64,000 nucleotides of DNA from Hygrophila difformis. Lineage: Eukaryota; Streptophyta; Magnoliopsida; Lamiales; Acanthaceae. Shown here in pieces: positions 44,602-57,047 of the stretch (its first letter is position 1; the number at the start of each line of letters is the position of its first letter). The notes beneath the pieces are model-generated. The model made no database searches, was not told where the DNA came from, and worked only from the letters and a program-made list of their open reading frames with translations. The position numbers were made by a program, and so were the translations under genes. The DNA lies in the NCBI GenBank assembly GCA_030278955.1, contig JAOANR010000001.1:39458890-39522889 (forward strand), in the 5' to 3' direction.

Positions 44602-44642
44602 CATGGGCTAGGGTTTCACGACCGGCCCATTACATATTTAAA
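44602..44642 (+). promoter_or_regulatory. Internal promoter of the ATH2 accessory gene
   Basis: CATGGGCTAGGGTTTCAC (44602-44619) matches the LTR sequence just upstream of its TATA with one base missing. TATTTAAA follows at 44635-44642. The predicted ATG is 169 bases further on, after a C/T-rich 5' UTR. Confidence 0.6.
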
Positions 44643-44810
44643 CCCCCCCTTCTCCCTTCTTCTTCCTTACGCTCCCTCATTCTCAGCACTTAGAAATTTT
44701 TCAAAACCTCTCCCTCTCGAAGCCCTTTTTCCCGAACGAACACTACGTGTTCTTCGCACAACCCAGCCATTTCCTAAGGGAAACTCTGCCCGATTTTCGC
44801 AAGAAACACA

Positions 44811-47800
44811 ATGGAACCATCATCTTCCTCATCTCTGAAGCATCCCGAGCCCTGGTAAACTCTCGTTCGCCATTCTCGAGTCACCTGTACTTCTCCCTGC
44901 TTTTCGCGATCTTGGGATTTTTGTTCTTGTTTTGCGAAATGTGTGTTTAGGTGCAAATTTGTTCAGTATTTTACTGTTTCGGTTTGATTTGGAACTTTTC
45001 GCATGATGGGGCATTGTGATATTTGAGTTGCTATGATTGCTGTGTTGACCGAGCATGACTGGATGGTTAGGGATTTTGTTGTGTTTGTTTGAGAAGCAGA
45101 GGAACATTCGATTGCTGTGTGGGCATTGTGGTATTTTGAATCTAGGGTTGTTAGAGAACTCAGGCTGCGGTTTAGGGGTCAGGTTCACCATTTTTTTTGA
45201 ATTTTTTGGATGCTTTCAAGTTCTTAAGTTTCCCTGTGTGTTATCCCCATTTAGTGTTCTTGTTTTGATCTTTTCTATGAACCCTTTGTTGTTTTTGCTG
45301 AGATCCTCTATGAAATTTGTGAAAATCTGCAAGCTTAGCGAACCAATGAACATTGGGGTGTTTGTTTGAAACATCACTGTGTTATTGGTTATGTTGTTCT
45401 GGAAGTTCTTTTTGAGCAGATTGGACTCTTAATGTCTTTGTTATTCTGAGGTTTTGGAGCATGCCAGTTTGTGCTTTGATCTTGTGTTTCTGTTGAATAG
45501 GAGAGCATGCTTATGTTGATTTCTTGTTTCTGTATCCATGTACTCTGCATGCCAAATTGTTCATTTAATGTTATTTCCTTGTTTGGCATGACTGAGTTTT
45601 GGTGGCTGTAATCTGCATAAAATGTTAGTGTTTGTTGCATTTTGGCAGTCTGTGCCACAAACCCACTTTGCAGCAAATCACTTTTTCACAAAAGACAAAT
45701 GAGTGATAGAATAATAATTGACTTGGTATTTTTGGTTCCCAATGGAACTAAAAGTGTGAGTAAATAGCAGCATTTTTGCCACCTCAAACTGCTATCTTCT
45801 TTGCAAAAATCCAAAATGGGACCACACACATCCCACCTTTCATTAAATAAAACAAGTCAATCATTTTAAAAATTAAAAATAGTGTTTGCAAATTTCTTGA
45901 ATGTTTTAACTGTCCAAAGACAGTCCAAGCAATCTGGGATTAGCAAATCCATTTCGCCACGTCTCCACTGCACATTCCAAATTCGAGCAATCATCCCGTC
46001 TTTTTCATCTCATTCCATTTCAACAAGTACCTCGAGCTTGTTTAATAAAATTGAAAAATCAAACCTTTTGGGCCCAATAGCCCACTAAAATTCTCCAAGT
46101 CCAATGACTTAGATTTTCAAGTAATTAATGTCATATGTCTTGCAATAAAGTTTTAAGTATTAATCAAATAAATCACATTTCAAGCAAAGCTCAAAATGTG
46201 AGGATGTTGATTTCTAACTTGAAACTCAATTTTCAAAAACATAAAAACTTGATTGGAGTTAATACTTCTTATATTTTTCAGGAACGAGAAAGTGATTAAG
46301 TCAGCAATTGGACTACCTGATTGCACTCTACATCAGGCAGCAATAGAAGCCTCTGCAAACAGAACCCAGATCAAGAAGCTTAGGGATGCTCTGATAAGCG
46401 TATACAAGGTCCCATTGGACCAGAACACCGAAGCTGAATTGACACTAAGGCCCGGATGGGAAGTGAATATTCCTCCTGCAGAAAGATCAACCGCACTGAC
46501 AAACATTGAAAGGGACTTCTCCCATCACATGCTGAAGTTTTGGGAGTTAATGACAGATCATGCCCCGAATGACTCCATAATGACTCCCGCAGTGCATCTG
46601 GAAAGGATTACACTGAAATTCCAAATACACACAGCTGTCTGGCAACATCATTTAGAAGATGGAACAGTGGGAATTTCAGTCTCAAACTATGACATACTCA
46701 TCCCCGATCAGCCAATAGACCCACAAGTACGACTGCAGTTTGTGGAGAAGCCTTTAAAGGTGAGCCAAATACTGGGAAAGGGAGCTATCTCGATGCACGA
46801 AGCCATCCCCTGTATTTGGAATCCGCACTTGTTTGACAACATGGGCAGGGAAGAGCAGAGATGGGTGACCAAGCAAGCCAAACAGAGGCATAGGGAACTG
46901 AGTTACAACCTGCTCCATAAGTTGAGAAGAATCGAGGAGTTTAACGCAGAGAGGAACTCCACTATGCTGAACAGATTCAGAGAAGAAATCAATGCGGGTC
47001 GGCACGAATGGCATGAGTTGACATACCTGTGGGGGAAAGGCAAAGGGTTCATAATGCAAGAAAGACTGGATAAAGGACTGACCCTGCCAGATGAGGACAA
47101 TCTTGAAACAATATTCATAAACAAGCGATTCGGCCAGACGGGAACAGCTGAGAAAGGAAATGAGGTGGATCCTGGATTTCCCGAACACATCAGAGAACTA
47201 AGGGAGAAAGCTCTTTATGAGGTACAACATAAAAATTGGTCGGTGCTGACAAATAAAAAGGTGCAACTCAGATTGATGACTGAGGCTGAGGCAGGGGAAT
47301 ATTTGAAGTACGATATGGCACAGGACATGACCTTCCTGAAGGAAGAATTGGAGAGAGATATGGTGAGCACTATGATGGAGCAGTACAGAACCTCGTTTCT
47401 CGAACTCCTCATGGACTTGGACAAAGAAGCCCTGAATTATGGAAATACTGGGAATAAGATAAAGGTCATGCACTATAACCACAAAATCAGAAGCCTATTT
47501 TGCACACGGATCAAGAAGGCATGGGAATTCCAACTGGTGCGAATCACAAGTCCAGTGTTTGTGCAAGATTATCTGAGATATGCACACATGATGTTTGGGA
47601 CACAAGAAGCCCAGGAAGAAACACAGGAGGCCCAACAGGAAAACCAGGAAGATCCAGACGTAATAATTGATAACTACATCTCTACTCCTCCTGACGCCAA
47701 CCCACAGCCTACCCAGCCAACAGTGCAAGCTTCAGCCTTACCACCAAAAGGACAAACTGAAATGCAGAAGACTGATGCTATCAAACCTGCAGAGCAACAG

Positions 47801-47854
47801 GATACGGTTCAGGTCCCAGTAAAAACTGCTACTGTGCCCGAACCTCCTGTATAG
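44811..47854 (+). CDS. ATH2 accessory gene, N-terminal part (two exons predicted)
   Basis: Predicted exon 1 is 44811-44854 (start MEPSSSSSLKHPEP, then GTAAAC). The intron is 44855-46281, and exon 2 starts at 46282 after TTTTTCAG. The exons join in phase 2. The product to the TAG at 47852-47854 is 538 residues of unknown function. It is hydrophilic, Trp- and Glu-rich, with no transmembrane segment, and a Gln/Glu-rich then Pro-rich tail. It is colinear with the ATH1 accessory ORF. The frame continues in the same phase after the TAG into the next entry, so the two may once have been, or may still be by readthrough, one protein. Splicing is predicted, not shown; the intron is T-rich and contains a palindrome (46174-46200). 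Confidence 0.6.
44855..46281 (+). other. Predicted intron of the ATH2 accessory gene
   Basis: 1,427 bases, T-rich, GT...AG. Near its 3' end is an imperfect palindrome (46174-46184 / 46190-46200) and a second internal copy of AAATGTGAGGATGTTGAT (46194-46211). No coding region is supported within it. Confidence 0.5.
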
Positions 47855-50423
47855 TCGATTCAGCCTGAAACTCCAGCACCTGCTGGTGTTAAAGTTGCAA
47901 CCCTACCCGAACTTCCAAAGCAGCCCAAGAAGAAACTGGTGAAGTTAGCAGACAAGGAGAAACCAGTAAGGGCTCCAGAACGTCAAGTGGTAATCAAAGA
48001 GCCAGAGCCAACTACCAGAAAAATGGCAGCACCTGCAGACCCAACAGACAGAGGCAAGGGAATAATGTCGCCATCACCTCCTAAACGGAAGGAGCAGATT
48101 GCTCGTGATGCTGAACTGGATAGAAAATTGCAGGAAGATGAAACAGGAGGTTCAGGAGTGGAGAAGTTGACTGAGGAGGAAAGATTAGAGAAAGAAAAGA
48201 AAGCTGCAGAGGATGAGCAAATGAAAAAGAACATTCAGCAGACGAAGGATGAAGAGACTGCCAAGAAAATGCAAGCGGAACTGGAAAGTAGAAAAACTGG
48301 AGAAGCTAAACAAGAAGGTGATGAAGAGTTGATGATCACAGGTGGAGTAGAGGGAACCGGGCTGAAAATTAAAGAAGAACAACCACCTGGTTGGACTGGG
48401 CCCACTGCACATGATGCTCAAACCATCCAGAAAGATATACGAGGGAGGCTGAACGAACAAATTGAAACGAGAATCGATGCCGGAGAAAAACCTGAACGAA
48501 TCCGTTATCAGACAGAAGCATCTCGAATCATTGATCCTCTTGTTGGCACAGCCAGAATTGAGGCAGTCATCACTCAAGAAGGCTCATCGCACCAAGCTGA
48601 ACAGTCAGAAGGGCCACAAGACTCCATTGATCCGGCAGCACTGGCCAAAACATTGGATAAGCAGCCAGGCGACCATCCCATGGCCTCTGCGCTTAAGGAA
48701 AATGTTCAGGAAATTTTGACTGAAGCTGCAGATGGAAATAATTCAGAAGAAGAAGCTCGGCAAGAGGAGCAAGAATTCATGGACCAGATGGCGCCTATTT
48801 TCCAACGTCCCGTAGGACGAGCTGCAAGAATTAGGGAGGATGAGGAGGAACTTAGAGATGAAACAGCTCATGGAGAAGGAGAGCCAAGTCAGAGAGCACA
48901 TGAAGCTGAACCAATGGATGAACAACCACAAGAAGGAGACGACCAAACAGACTGGCATATGAGCGAAGATGAATCAGTCGGGTCTATCCGGCCAGTTGAG
49001 TTTTGGTCTGAGCACACTGTAAGGCACAGAATGGGATCGAAACAGTATGAGAAAAAGAAGCTAAGTGAAGTAGAGGTGCAAATTAAATTCAATGGAAACA
49101 AGGAAAGGGCAGGACAATACGCAAAGCTGCAGCAAATGATAGTGCCTGATAAGGGGTTCAAGCAAGATGCTTTGCTCCACCCCACTGTCGAGACTTTTTA
49201 CAGAAATCAAGAGTGGGGGAACTTTATGCTACATCATGAAGAAGATGGCCTCGCTGAGTTGACAAGGGAATTCTTCTGCAACATCAACGCTGTCAATAGA
49301 ACAACCTGGGTCCGAGGTCACGTGATAGACATCTCACCTGAGTGGTTGAATCAGTTTCTTGGAACCCCGGATATCAGAAGTGAGTTCCCCGCTGGAGAGA
49401 TCATGGTAAAAAGAGGGAGGACAAGTGAGTATGCAAAGTATGCAGCCTTGGCGAACAGCATGACAAGAATAACCGCTCTGGGACACACATTTGATACAAA
49501 CTGGCTGCGACTGCACTTCATGCCAACTTTCGAGTTCTACATGTCAAAGATTCGGCCCAATTCGCACCCGCACACCACATCTGGGAGTGTTCTGATGGGA
49601 TTTGCAAGAATGTGGAGCGGAGCAAAGCTGAACGTAGGTAGGCATGTGTTCGATGTCATGACAGCGCGGATAGAAGACAAGCAGGCCTTGTGCTATCCGA
49701 ACCTAATTAAAAGAATTTGCGTTGCTCAGGGCGTCGACTTAAGTGCATTTGCAGGGGACAAAATAGTGAAGGTAGATCCCCCCATCAGCGTGCCAACTCT
49801 GCCTATGGATGAACGAATTAGATATTCTTTTCCTCAACTGCCCAGTGAAGGCAATTCTGATGTCCAATCCTCCTTCATATCCGGTGCCCAAGCACCAAGA
49901 AAGAGAACCAGGCCATCGAGGGCAAAGAAGGGAACAAAGCAAGCCCGTACTGATGCGGGACCTTCGACAACTGTGATAGAGGAGCATCAGACATCGCAAG
50001 AGCAACTTCCGATTCCACCCCCATCTCAGCCTCAGTCTCAAATCCCACCTGCAAGCCAGCATGTTTCGCAGAATCCAGCTGATTCTCATGTGATGGAGAT
50101 TATGAGCAGCATGAGCAAAACAGTTACAGATAGTATAAAGACGCTGGCAGACTCAATGATTCTGGGAAAGGGAGGACGAAAGAAGAGAAAGAGCCGAAGA
50201 GAGAGCTGAACAGAGAAGGCGAGATGAGGAGTTCAAGAAGCTGTTATTGGAAAGAGAAGAGCGTATGCAGAGGGAAAGAATGGAGAGTGAAGAAAGGCAG
50301 CGCAAAATGATGGAAACATTAATGCATGCTCTCATTCAACAACTTCCCAAGCCACCCCCACCTCCATCAGATGCAGCCGGCTCCTCCAAGAAATCAGATG
50401 AGAAGAAAGATGGCGACTCCTGA
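47855..50423 (+). CDS. ATH2 accessory gene, C-terminal part (putative plant transposon protein domain)
   Basis: In frame with the preceding part after one TAG; the first available GTG/ATG region is around 47939-48030. Counting from 47939, residues about 75-130 are a Lys/Glu-rich coiled-coil-like stretch (LTEEERLEKEKKAAEDEQMK). The middle is acidic. Residues about 410-570 resemble the plant transposon protein domain found in Athila env-region ORFs (EFFCNINAVNRTTWVRGHVI, SPEWLNQFLGTP). A basic, NLS-like stretch follows (RKRTRPSRAKKGTKQAR, about 655). The frame stops at 50207-50209. A neighbouring frame then runs open to 50421-50423 with a strongly charged coiled coil (EFKKLLLEREERMQRERMES), so a frameshift near 50160 is likely. 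The role is unknown; the position matches the env-like ORF of Athila. Confidence 0.65.
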
Positions 50424-51990
50424 TCCTATCAATTGCGAGCTTAACTGTAAATATCATATAAGAGAATTTTCATATCCATTGTGCAAGATCGCTCTGATTG
50501 CAATGAAATCTCTTATAATTGATATCATTTACTGCTTTCCAAAAAGGAACTTTGCAGTCCAAAAACAATTTTATTCTTGAAAAGATGTCTGTACAGTCCG
50601 AGATGAATAAGTGACTGTCAGGCGAAAAATATGTTGTTGACATACTCCGTATGTCAGCAGTGCCTCTTTACTGCTTTAAACTAAATAACCAGCAAAAATG
50701 TGCATAAACCTGCTCTAAATTCACATGTTGAATTTAGGCTTGTGATTGAATTTTCAAACTTTTAAAATTGGGATAACATAATTGAAGATATGCATGAAAT
50801 GAATTCCTAAGGTTTTGAGCTATAAAAATTTAATGATGCGATCATCTTGTTGGGTAATAAATCTGCATGTTAGAAATTTTGATTGAATAAAGTGTCGGAA
50901 TTAAGCTTTGATTAAATTTGAGAATACTGTATGACATGAATCAATCCAACCTTGTGAGTGAGCCATGAGTCACTTTTACTCATTTATTTTCCTTGATGTG
51001 TGAATCATGTTGATTAAAGGAAACTAGAACTTGCAATTGGGACCGATTCAAGACCATGCCATATTCCAAAAATCGAGGATATGATTGAGGCACTTAGAAA
51101 AACCCAAAATTTTGGCCTTCGTTTGAAATCCAAACCCAAAAATATTTTTCCTTTAGGATTAACCAATCTGAGCCTTTAAGCCTAATTTTTCTTTGAAGCC
51201 CTCTATATTATTCCTAGCTTTACAAAAAGACCAAGAAATCAAACCCAAGTGTGTAGCGATGAATTCTGTCAAAAGGCATTAAATTTATGATCATCAGAAA
51301 AAGCATAAATCGATGTTCAATAAACCGATTCAAAAAAAAAATGAATTGCAAATGACAAAGCAAATTAGACATAGTCTAATGTCATGCAATAGAAAAAGGA
51401 AAGAAAGAAAAATAGTGATGATCATTAATTTCAAATAAAAATATTCCTTGTTATGATAGAATGAATTCTTGCCACTTCTAAGCCTAATAATTTCCTTCCA
51501 TACCCAAATGTTACAACCGTATGCCCCGCTTTAACCTTGAATAAGACCTCATGATCTCGATTTAAAGAAATGAGCCGGTGGCGAGTTGGTCCAATTGCAA
51601 GCATATGGGATAATTTAATCAAATTTGATTTCGAGCGTTCATGATTTAGCCCAATTGAGAGTGAGTGAATTTTCCGATTCTCTTACATGTGAGGCTCTGT
51701 TTTAATGCACATGTTCATGTCATGCCTTAATTCTGATTCTTAATCCTTGCATTTTTCGAAAATGATATTCATGAAGGGTTGATGATAATGTTTGATTTGT
51801 AGGCCCGACGTAGTGAGCAAGTATCATTTTATTAAACACTGCAATCAAGGGAATTTAACACTTGTAGTTTTTGATTGTCTTATCCCAATCCAAAAAGAAT
51901 GTGATTTATGAAGCCACGAAAATGAATTGAATATGCAGAGTCCGTGTTCTCTAGAACATTGACTCTGACTGCTGGGGGACGATCAGTATT
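50424..51990 (+). other. ATH2 3' untranslated region
   Basis: About 1.6 kb, AT-rich, with no ORF I can support on either strand. GGGGGACGATCAG lies close to the 3' LTR. Confidence 0.6.
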
Positions 51991-52004
51991 AAATGTGAGG
52001 ATGT
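51991..52004 (+). other. ATH2 polypurine-tract region
   Basis: AAATGTGAGGATGT directly before the 3' LTR (TGATAAT...). The tract is not pure purine. The 18-nt sequence across the junction recurs exactly at 43855-43872 and 46194-46211. Confidence 0.65.
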
Positions 52005-55000
52005 TGATAATAGCCAGAAATGACCATTATTTTCAATCCATTTCCGTGTCTAGAACGGGCATTTGATCGCATTCCGGTCTTATATTAAATAAGAAAGCAG
52101 TTGAATTGGACTGATTTATGCATAATGGTAAAAATATTGAGTTGGTATGAAAAATGCATAAATATGTAATTTTATTACACATTTTTGTTGGAAAAATCCA
52201 AAAACATGAGAAAAAGAAAAGAAAAGAAAAAGGAATGAAAAAGATGGGGAAAAGATAGAGAAAGCCCACAAAAAGAGTAACTTTGGCCCATCTGGCCCAA
52301 TTCAGTGTGTCCAGGAATACCCGGTCCCGGAAGCTCCTGTGTCGCGGTCCATGGCCTCGCGACACAGGAAGGTTTGGCGACACAACAAGCAGCAACTGGA
52401 GAAGAAGGCCATGTCCCCAGTTCCCGGTCGCGGAACCCCGGTCGCGATCCATGCCCTCGCGACACAGGCATGGCTAGCGACACAGATACACAAATTGAAG
52501 ACCAAGACCCTGTCGAGAAGCCTTGCCACATGCAGTGTTGTTCCGCGACACAATGTGATGTGTGTGATGTCTTGAGACACAATGGGGTTCAGACCAAGGC
52601 CCATGGGCCTAGGGTTTCACTTCTATAAATATGAGGTGATACCCTTGAGAAGAAAGGCTTTTGAATCAGAAAACACATTCTTGAAGACAAGTTGGGAGCT
52701 CAGTTTGTAGGTAGTTTTCTTTTAGGTTAGGTTAGCTTAGCTTTATTTTTGTATTATTTAATTCATGCACTAGCATTAGTTTAGCTTAGTTTAGTTTTCA
52801 TTTTTAGCCTAGCCAGAGTTTACATTTTGTTCTCTTGTTTTAAACTTGTGTTTAGGGTTTTGTAATATCCAAAATGATGGGTATTCAACAAACCCACTAA
52901 TAAAATGGGAGAATATTCTTGAAATGTGTCCCAAAAATCATGAAATGGGTTTCACACCCCATGGATTTATCACTGCTTTCCTTTTCTTTTGGGTCTTTGG
53001 ACCTTTATTTCCCATTTTATGTCACTGTTTGGTGATTTTCTCTTTGGATAATGTTACATGCATATGAGTGATCAAACTAGATTAGGGTCTGCGGTATTTT
53101 AAATCTTGTCTTATTCTCCTTTATGTTGAAGCATGTTCTAGCTAGTTTCAAGTTATGTTTGGTTATTTTCAGCTTAGTTTAACTTTTGAATCCGAAATGG
53201 GTGAGATCACGCGTAATGCATGCCACTGTTCCACTTTACCTTTCTGACATGTGTCCTGAACACACTCATGTCGCTAGCCACTTCCTGTCGTGAGACCACG
53301 TCTAGCGACAGGAGGGCAGTTTAGTGACATGAGTGCCAAAGAACACTTGTTTGATAACTTTTAAAACCCTCGGTCACGAGGCAATCCGGTCGTGAACCCA
53401 CGGTTCGCGACACAACCCTTGATTAGCGACCGAGGACCCAAATGCTTGCAATTTTATTCTGGAAGGGCTCTGTCGCGAAACCCCTGTCGCGGACCCACGG
53501 TGCGCGACACACCCCTTGTTCCGCGACCAGGAATTATGCCCTTGTTGAATTTTCAAACCTTGTGTCACTAGACCCTTGTCGCGAGGTCACGCCTAGCGAG
53601 ACGGATTTTGTCTAGCGACACAACAAACCCTAATTTCTAAATATCCCATTTCTCTTATTTCCCACCACTCTGTCGTGATCCCCCTGTCGTGGACCCACGG
53701 TTCACGACACAAACTCTGTCTCATGACATGCATGGCACCTTCTTGCCAAATTTTCATTCTCCGTCTCTCCCCATTAATTAATTGAACCTTTGTATTGACA
53801 TTTTGAGGTTGAAATCTAATGATCTCAACCCATGATTATTTGATATAAAGAACTTTGTTCAATTCCTCTGTAAAAGATTATTCTACACATGATTGAACTC
53901 TAATGATCTAAGTATATAATCTGGACTGTAATTAATTAATTATGGAATGAGTGATTATTTAGATATAAAGAGTATCCATGGAACCATTTCCATGTCCTTG
54001 CATGAGAAACCAATGTCTCTCATGCAAGATGACCCAAAAATATGTTCTTTATTTATTTTGTCTTTTCCGTGTTGTGTGAAACAGCTAGTAAGAGATATAA
54101 CAGACTAATGTTGGCGGGTATTCCCACACGGATAAACTAGCTCGTCGTCTATATATTAATTACTAGATGTTATTTTGCATGGTTCGGATAGTGGTCGGTG
54201 GAAGCCTTGGCGGTTCGTCCATCCGGGATTATAGTAGCTGCTCAGCTGACTCCTATCCGGATACAGTTTCCTTTTCTTTATCTTAATTTCAAAACCTGAA
54301 TTTTGAGCTGTAATATTATCCAATAGGTGTCGATCAACACAGTTTGAATAGTACTACAGTGAGAAAATATGTAGGTTTTCTCTCTCATTTCACAGATAGT
54401 AGAAGTCTTGATGATAGCGATCACTGTCGTTTAAGGTCTTCTGTTGTCTACAATCATCTCACCTTAATGATTAGGGAACTGACCACAGATAACTGCAATC
54501 CAATTAACCCTAATTATTTTATCATCTCTTTAGCCTAAATTCTTCTTATCTCCGGCTATTTCATCTCTGTGTTTCACATTCTGTCTAAACCCAGCCTTAT
54601 ATTTTGGGTTATTTAATTTTACACTCCCTTATAAAATTATGCATGATATTATTATGTAAATATTGTGGTCTAATTATTTTGGGATCCCTCCCTTGGATAT
54701 AGAAGTCTTGATTTTAATCAGATGATTCATAATAAATTTCCAACAAAAATTCATTTATAATATCCGGATCTGAGTAAGGGATAAATTCCACAGTTATGAC
54801 TAATTCATATCCGACTGGGGGTTGATTTTGGGAAATTAGAAGCAGAGTCAGCGATTAGGTCTCACCTAGACTGAAAGGATCTGTGTTTTAATTGAGAGTC
54901 TAGTACCTGTTTAGGGAATGATTTTCAAACATCAATTATTTTCCAAAATTGCTGTGTGTTGGAAATCTTGTATTAAATATGGCACTGAATCAGAGACCAC

Positions 55001-56379
55001 TTGGACTCAGATAAGGTGTGATGAATAATGCTAGAGGAACAACATATGGGCCTTGGTTATTTTCTAAGATAGGGTTGAGTATTCTTTCAACTGCTATCCT
55101 CCTCTGCCAAAGCCTATTTATTAGTTCGTTTCATTAGTTTGTATCTCATAACCATTCGAAAGGAAGTGAACACTGCGAGCGGTTCACCGAGAGTCGGAAA
55201 TTCTTGATCCACACCCGGTCACCATGACTAGGGGCTGTCTTTTACTACCAGGGTCAGACCTTCAAAACCTCCGAGTGATAGGATTTTAAATGCTTTCTTT
55301 ATCGCTTTCTTTTAAACGCTTTCGTTAGAGGTCACTCGGTTGTATTGAGAGTTGTGTAACTGCTACTAGGACTGATAGTTAAGGGATAGTTCAGGCTTGA
55401 TTAGAATCTTTGGGCGTGACATGGGGGAATGATAGCAGTACTTGGCAACTCAACTAATGATTTGTTAGGTGTTGCTTGTCCACCACAGGGGACTAACATA
55501 CCCTCGCAAGGCATTGCGAGGGGAGTTAAGAGTTTGTGGTATCTCAGACTTTGATTTCTTAAGAGCATGTAAACTCTTACTGTAAGTACCTGTCTGTTAA
55601 AGGGAACATAGTACAGAAAACATGAGAGTTAGCTATCTGAAAGGATTATCCCAAGCTAAGATCTGTGTAACAAAATGGAAGTTTAATTGTGTTTCATCTG
55701 AATCTTGTCCAATTTTTATTATTTTCTTCATGTCCCTTCTGTCTCATTTTAAATCTGCTTTCTTAGAATAATTTTATCGCTTCCTTAGAATATAATTTAC
55801 TTGCTTCGTAGTGTAATCTTAATTGCTTTCATAATCTGGTTTAAATTATGTCAAGTAGTTGTTAGAAACCATTTAACACTTGAATCGAGTAACCGAGTGG
55901 AAAATCTTAGTAAACGACGTGGGCCCTGCTTCTATCGCACATCCTCCAGTGAACGATCCGGTATTACTATAAATTACTGCAATTTTTGACACCGTGCGCT
56001 TTCGGGGGCACAGTTTCTTAACACGAGTAATAAAAACGTGACAACCTATAAATATATCCCTAATCCCAAATCCATCTTCATAAATTGGTTTCATTAAATA
56101 AAATTGAAAACCAGGATTATTATGCTTCAGAAAATACTCATGTAATGGGAACTTGTCAAAAGTTTCATGGCAAGGATCTTCATGGCAGGAAATTGTCAAA
56201 AGTTTCATGCCGGGAAGGTCCACAGCGTCGTTTGAATTCCAAGTTTCTCACATGAGTAATAAAAAGTGAATTATATCCTTAAACCCATTTCCCACGAATC
56301 ATAACTCTTTTCATTTAATAAATTCAAACTTGGGATATTTTAGAAAAAGCTCGTGTTGACGAAATTGTCAAAAGTTTCA
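52005..56379 (+). repeat. ATH2 3' LTR (4,375 bp)
   Basis: Matches 39308-43709 with many substitutions and small indels. One is a missing ~35-bp stretch near 55118; an extra 14 bases are present near 52430. TATAAATA is at 52624-52631. It is visibly more diverged from its partner than the TEK1 or TRG1 LTR pairs are. Confidence 0.92.
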
Positions 56380-56384
56380 GAGGT
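56380..56384. repeat. ATH2 target-site duplication (right), GAGGT
   Basis: Partner of 39303-39307. Confidence 0.9.
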
Positions 56385-56529
56385 TTCGGTCGAGAATGGG
56401 AAAGGGAAAGTGGGAATGAGGAGGGCCCAGCTTGCGTTATATTATAACACTTCGATCGGCTTTTTTTAATCTTCGGTCGGACCGATCGAAGCCGAAAACA
56501 TCCGACCGAAGCCTGTTATTTTTTAAATT
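56385..56529. other. Inverted-repeat-rich segment related to the satellite
   Basis: Contains CTTCGATCGGC, CTTCGGTCGG and CCGACCGAAG, able to pair with one another. The same CTTCGATC and CCGACC words head each satellite unit downstream. Confidence 0.55.
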
Positions 56530-56742
56530 ACTTTAAATCCCTAAACCCTAACCCTAAACCTTAAACCCCTAAACCCTGCACCCTTCAAACCCTAAACCCT
56601 TAGACCTTGAACCCTGAAACCCAAAATAATTTTTTAATAAAACTCAACCCAAAACCCTAAACCCTACAAACCCTAAACCCTAAACCCTAAACCCTTAAAC
56701 CCTAAACCCTAAAACCCTAAACCCTAAACCTAAACCCTTCAA
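56530..56742. repeat. Telomere-like CCCTAAA tract
   Basis: Degenerate CCCTAAA repeats with CCTTAAA and CCCTGAA variants. Without ATH2 it would lie about 1.1 kb from the minisatellite at 37326-38390. Confidence 0.85.
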
Positions 56743-56825
56743 TTAATTTATAACTATAATTCATAATAAATGTTTTTTATCATAATTTTATTTTTAAATC
56801 ATACACCATTAAACCTAAAGCATAT

Positions 56826-56938
56826 CTTCTTCTACTACTTCTTCTTGTTCTTCTTCTACTTCTTCTTCTTCTTCTTCTTCTCTTATTCTTCTTGTTCTTG
56901 TTCTTGTTCTTCTTCTTCTTGTTCTTGTTCTTCTTCTT
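56826..56938. repeat. CTT/GTT microsatellite
   Basis: Runs of CTTCTT and GTTCTT; the Ser/Cys-rich frame through it is not a gene. Confidence 0.85.
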
Positions 56939-57047
56939 GGAAACTCTTCTATATGATTAATATTTTTATGATTATAACTAATTTAAAATTAATATTATTA
57001 ATAATAAGAATAATAGTATAATAAAACAATTTTAATAAAAATATTTT

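Larger units (their letters stand above)
39308..56379 (+). mobile_element. ATH2: non-autonomous Athila-related LTR retrotransposon with accessory gene
   Basis: 17,072 bp, with LTRs 39308-43709 and 52005-56379, a tRNA-Asp primer site and a GAGGT TSD. There is no gag, protease, RT or integrase. The internal region holds a palindrome array, an internal promoter and a long two-part accessory gene. Relation to ATH1 rests on the identical primer site, the LTR-inner-end motif CCGTGCGCTTTCGG, the similar placement of palindromes, and the accessory protein homology. Confidence 0.9.

Noticed and set aside
56770..57021. 83-codon ORF rich in Phe, Ser and Cys
   Set aside because: It is a translation of the CTT/GTT microsatellite.
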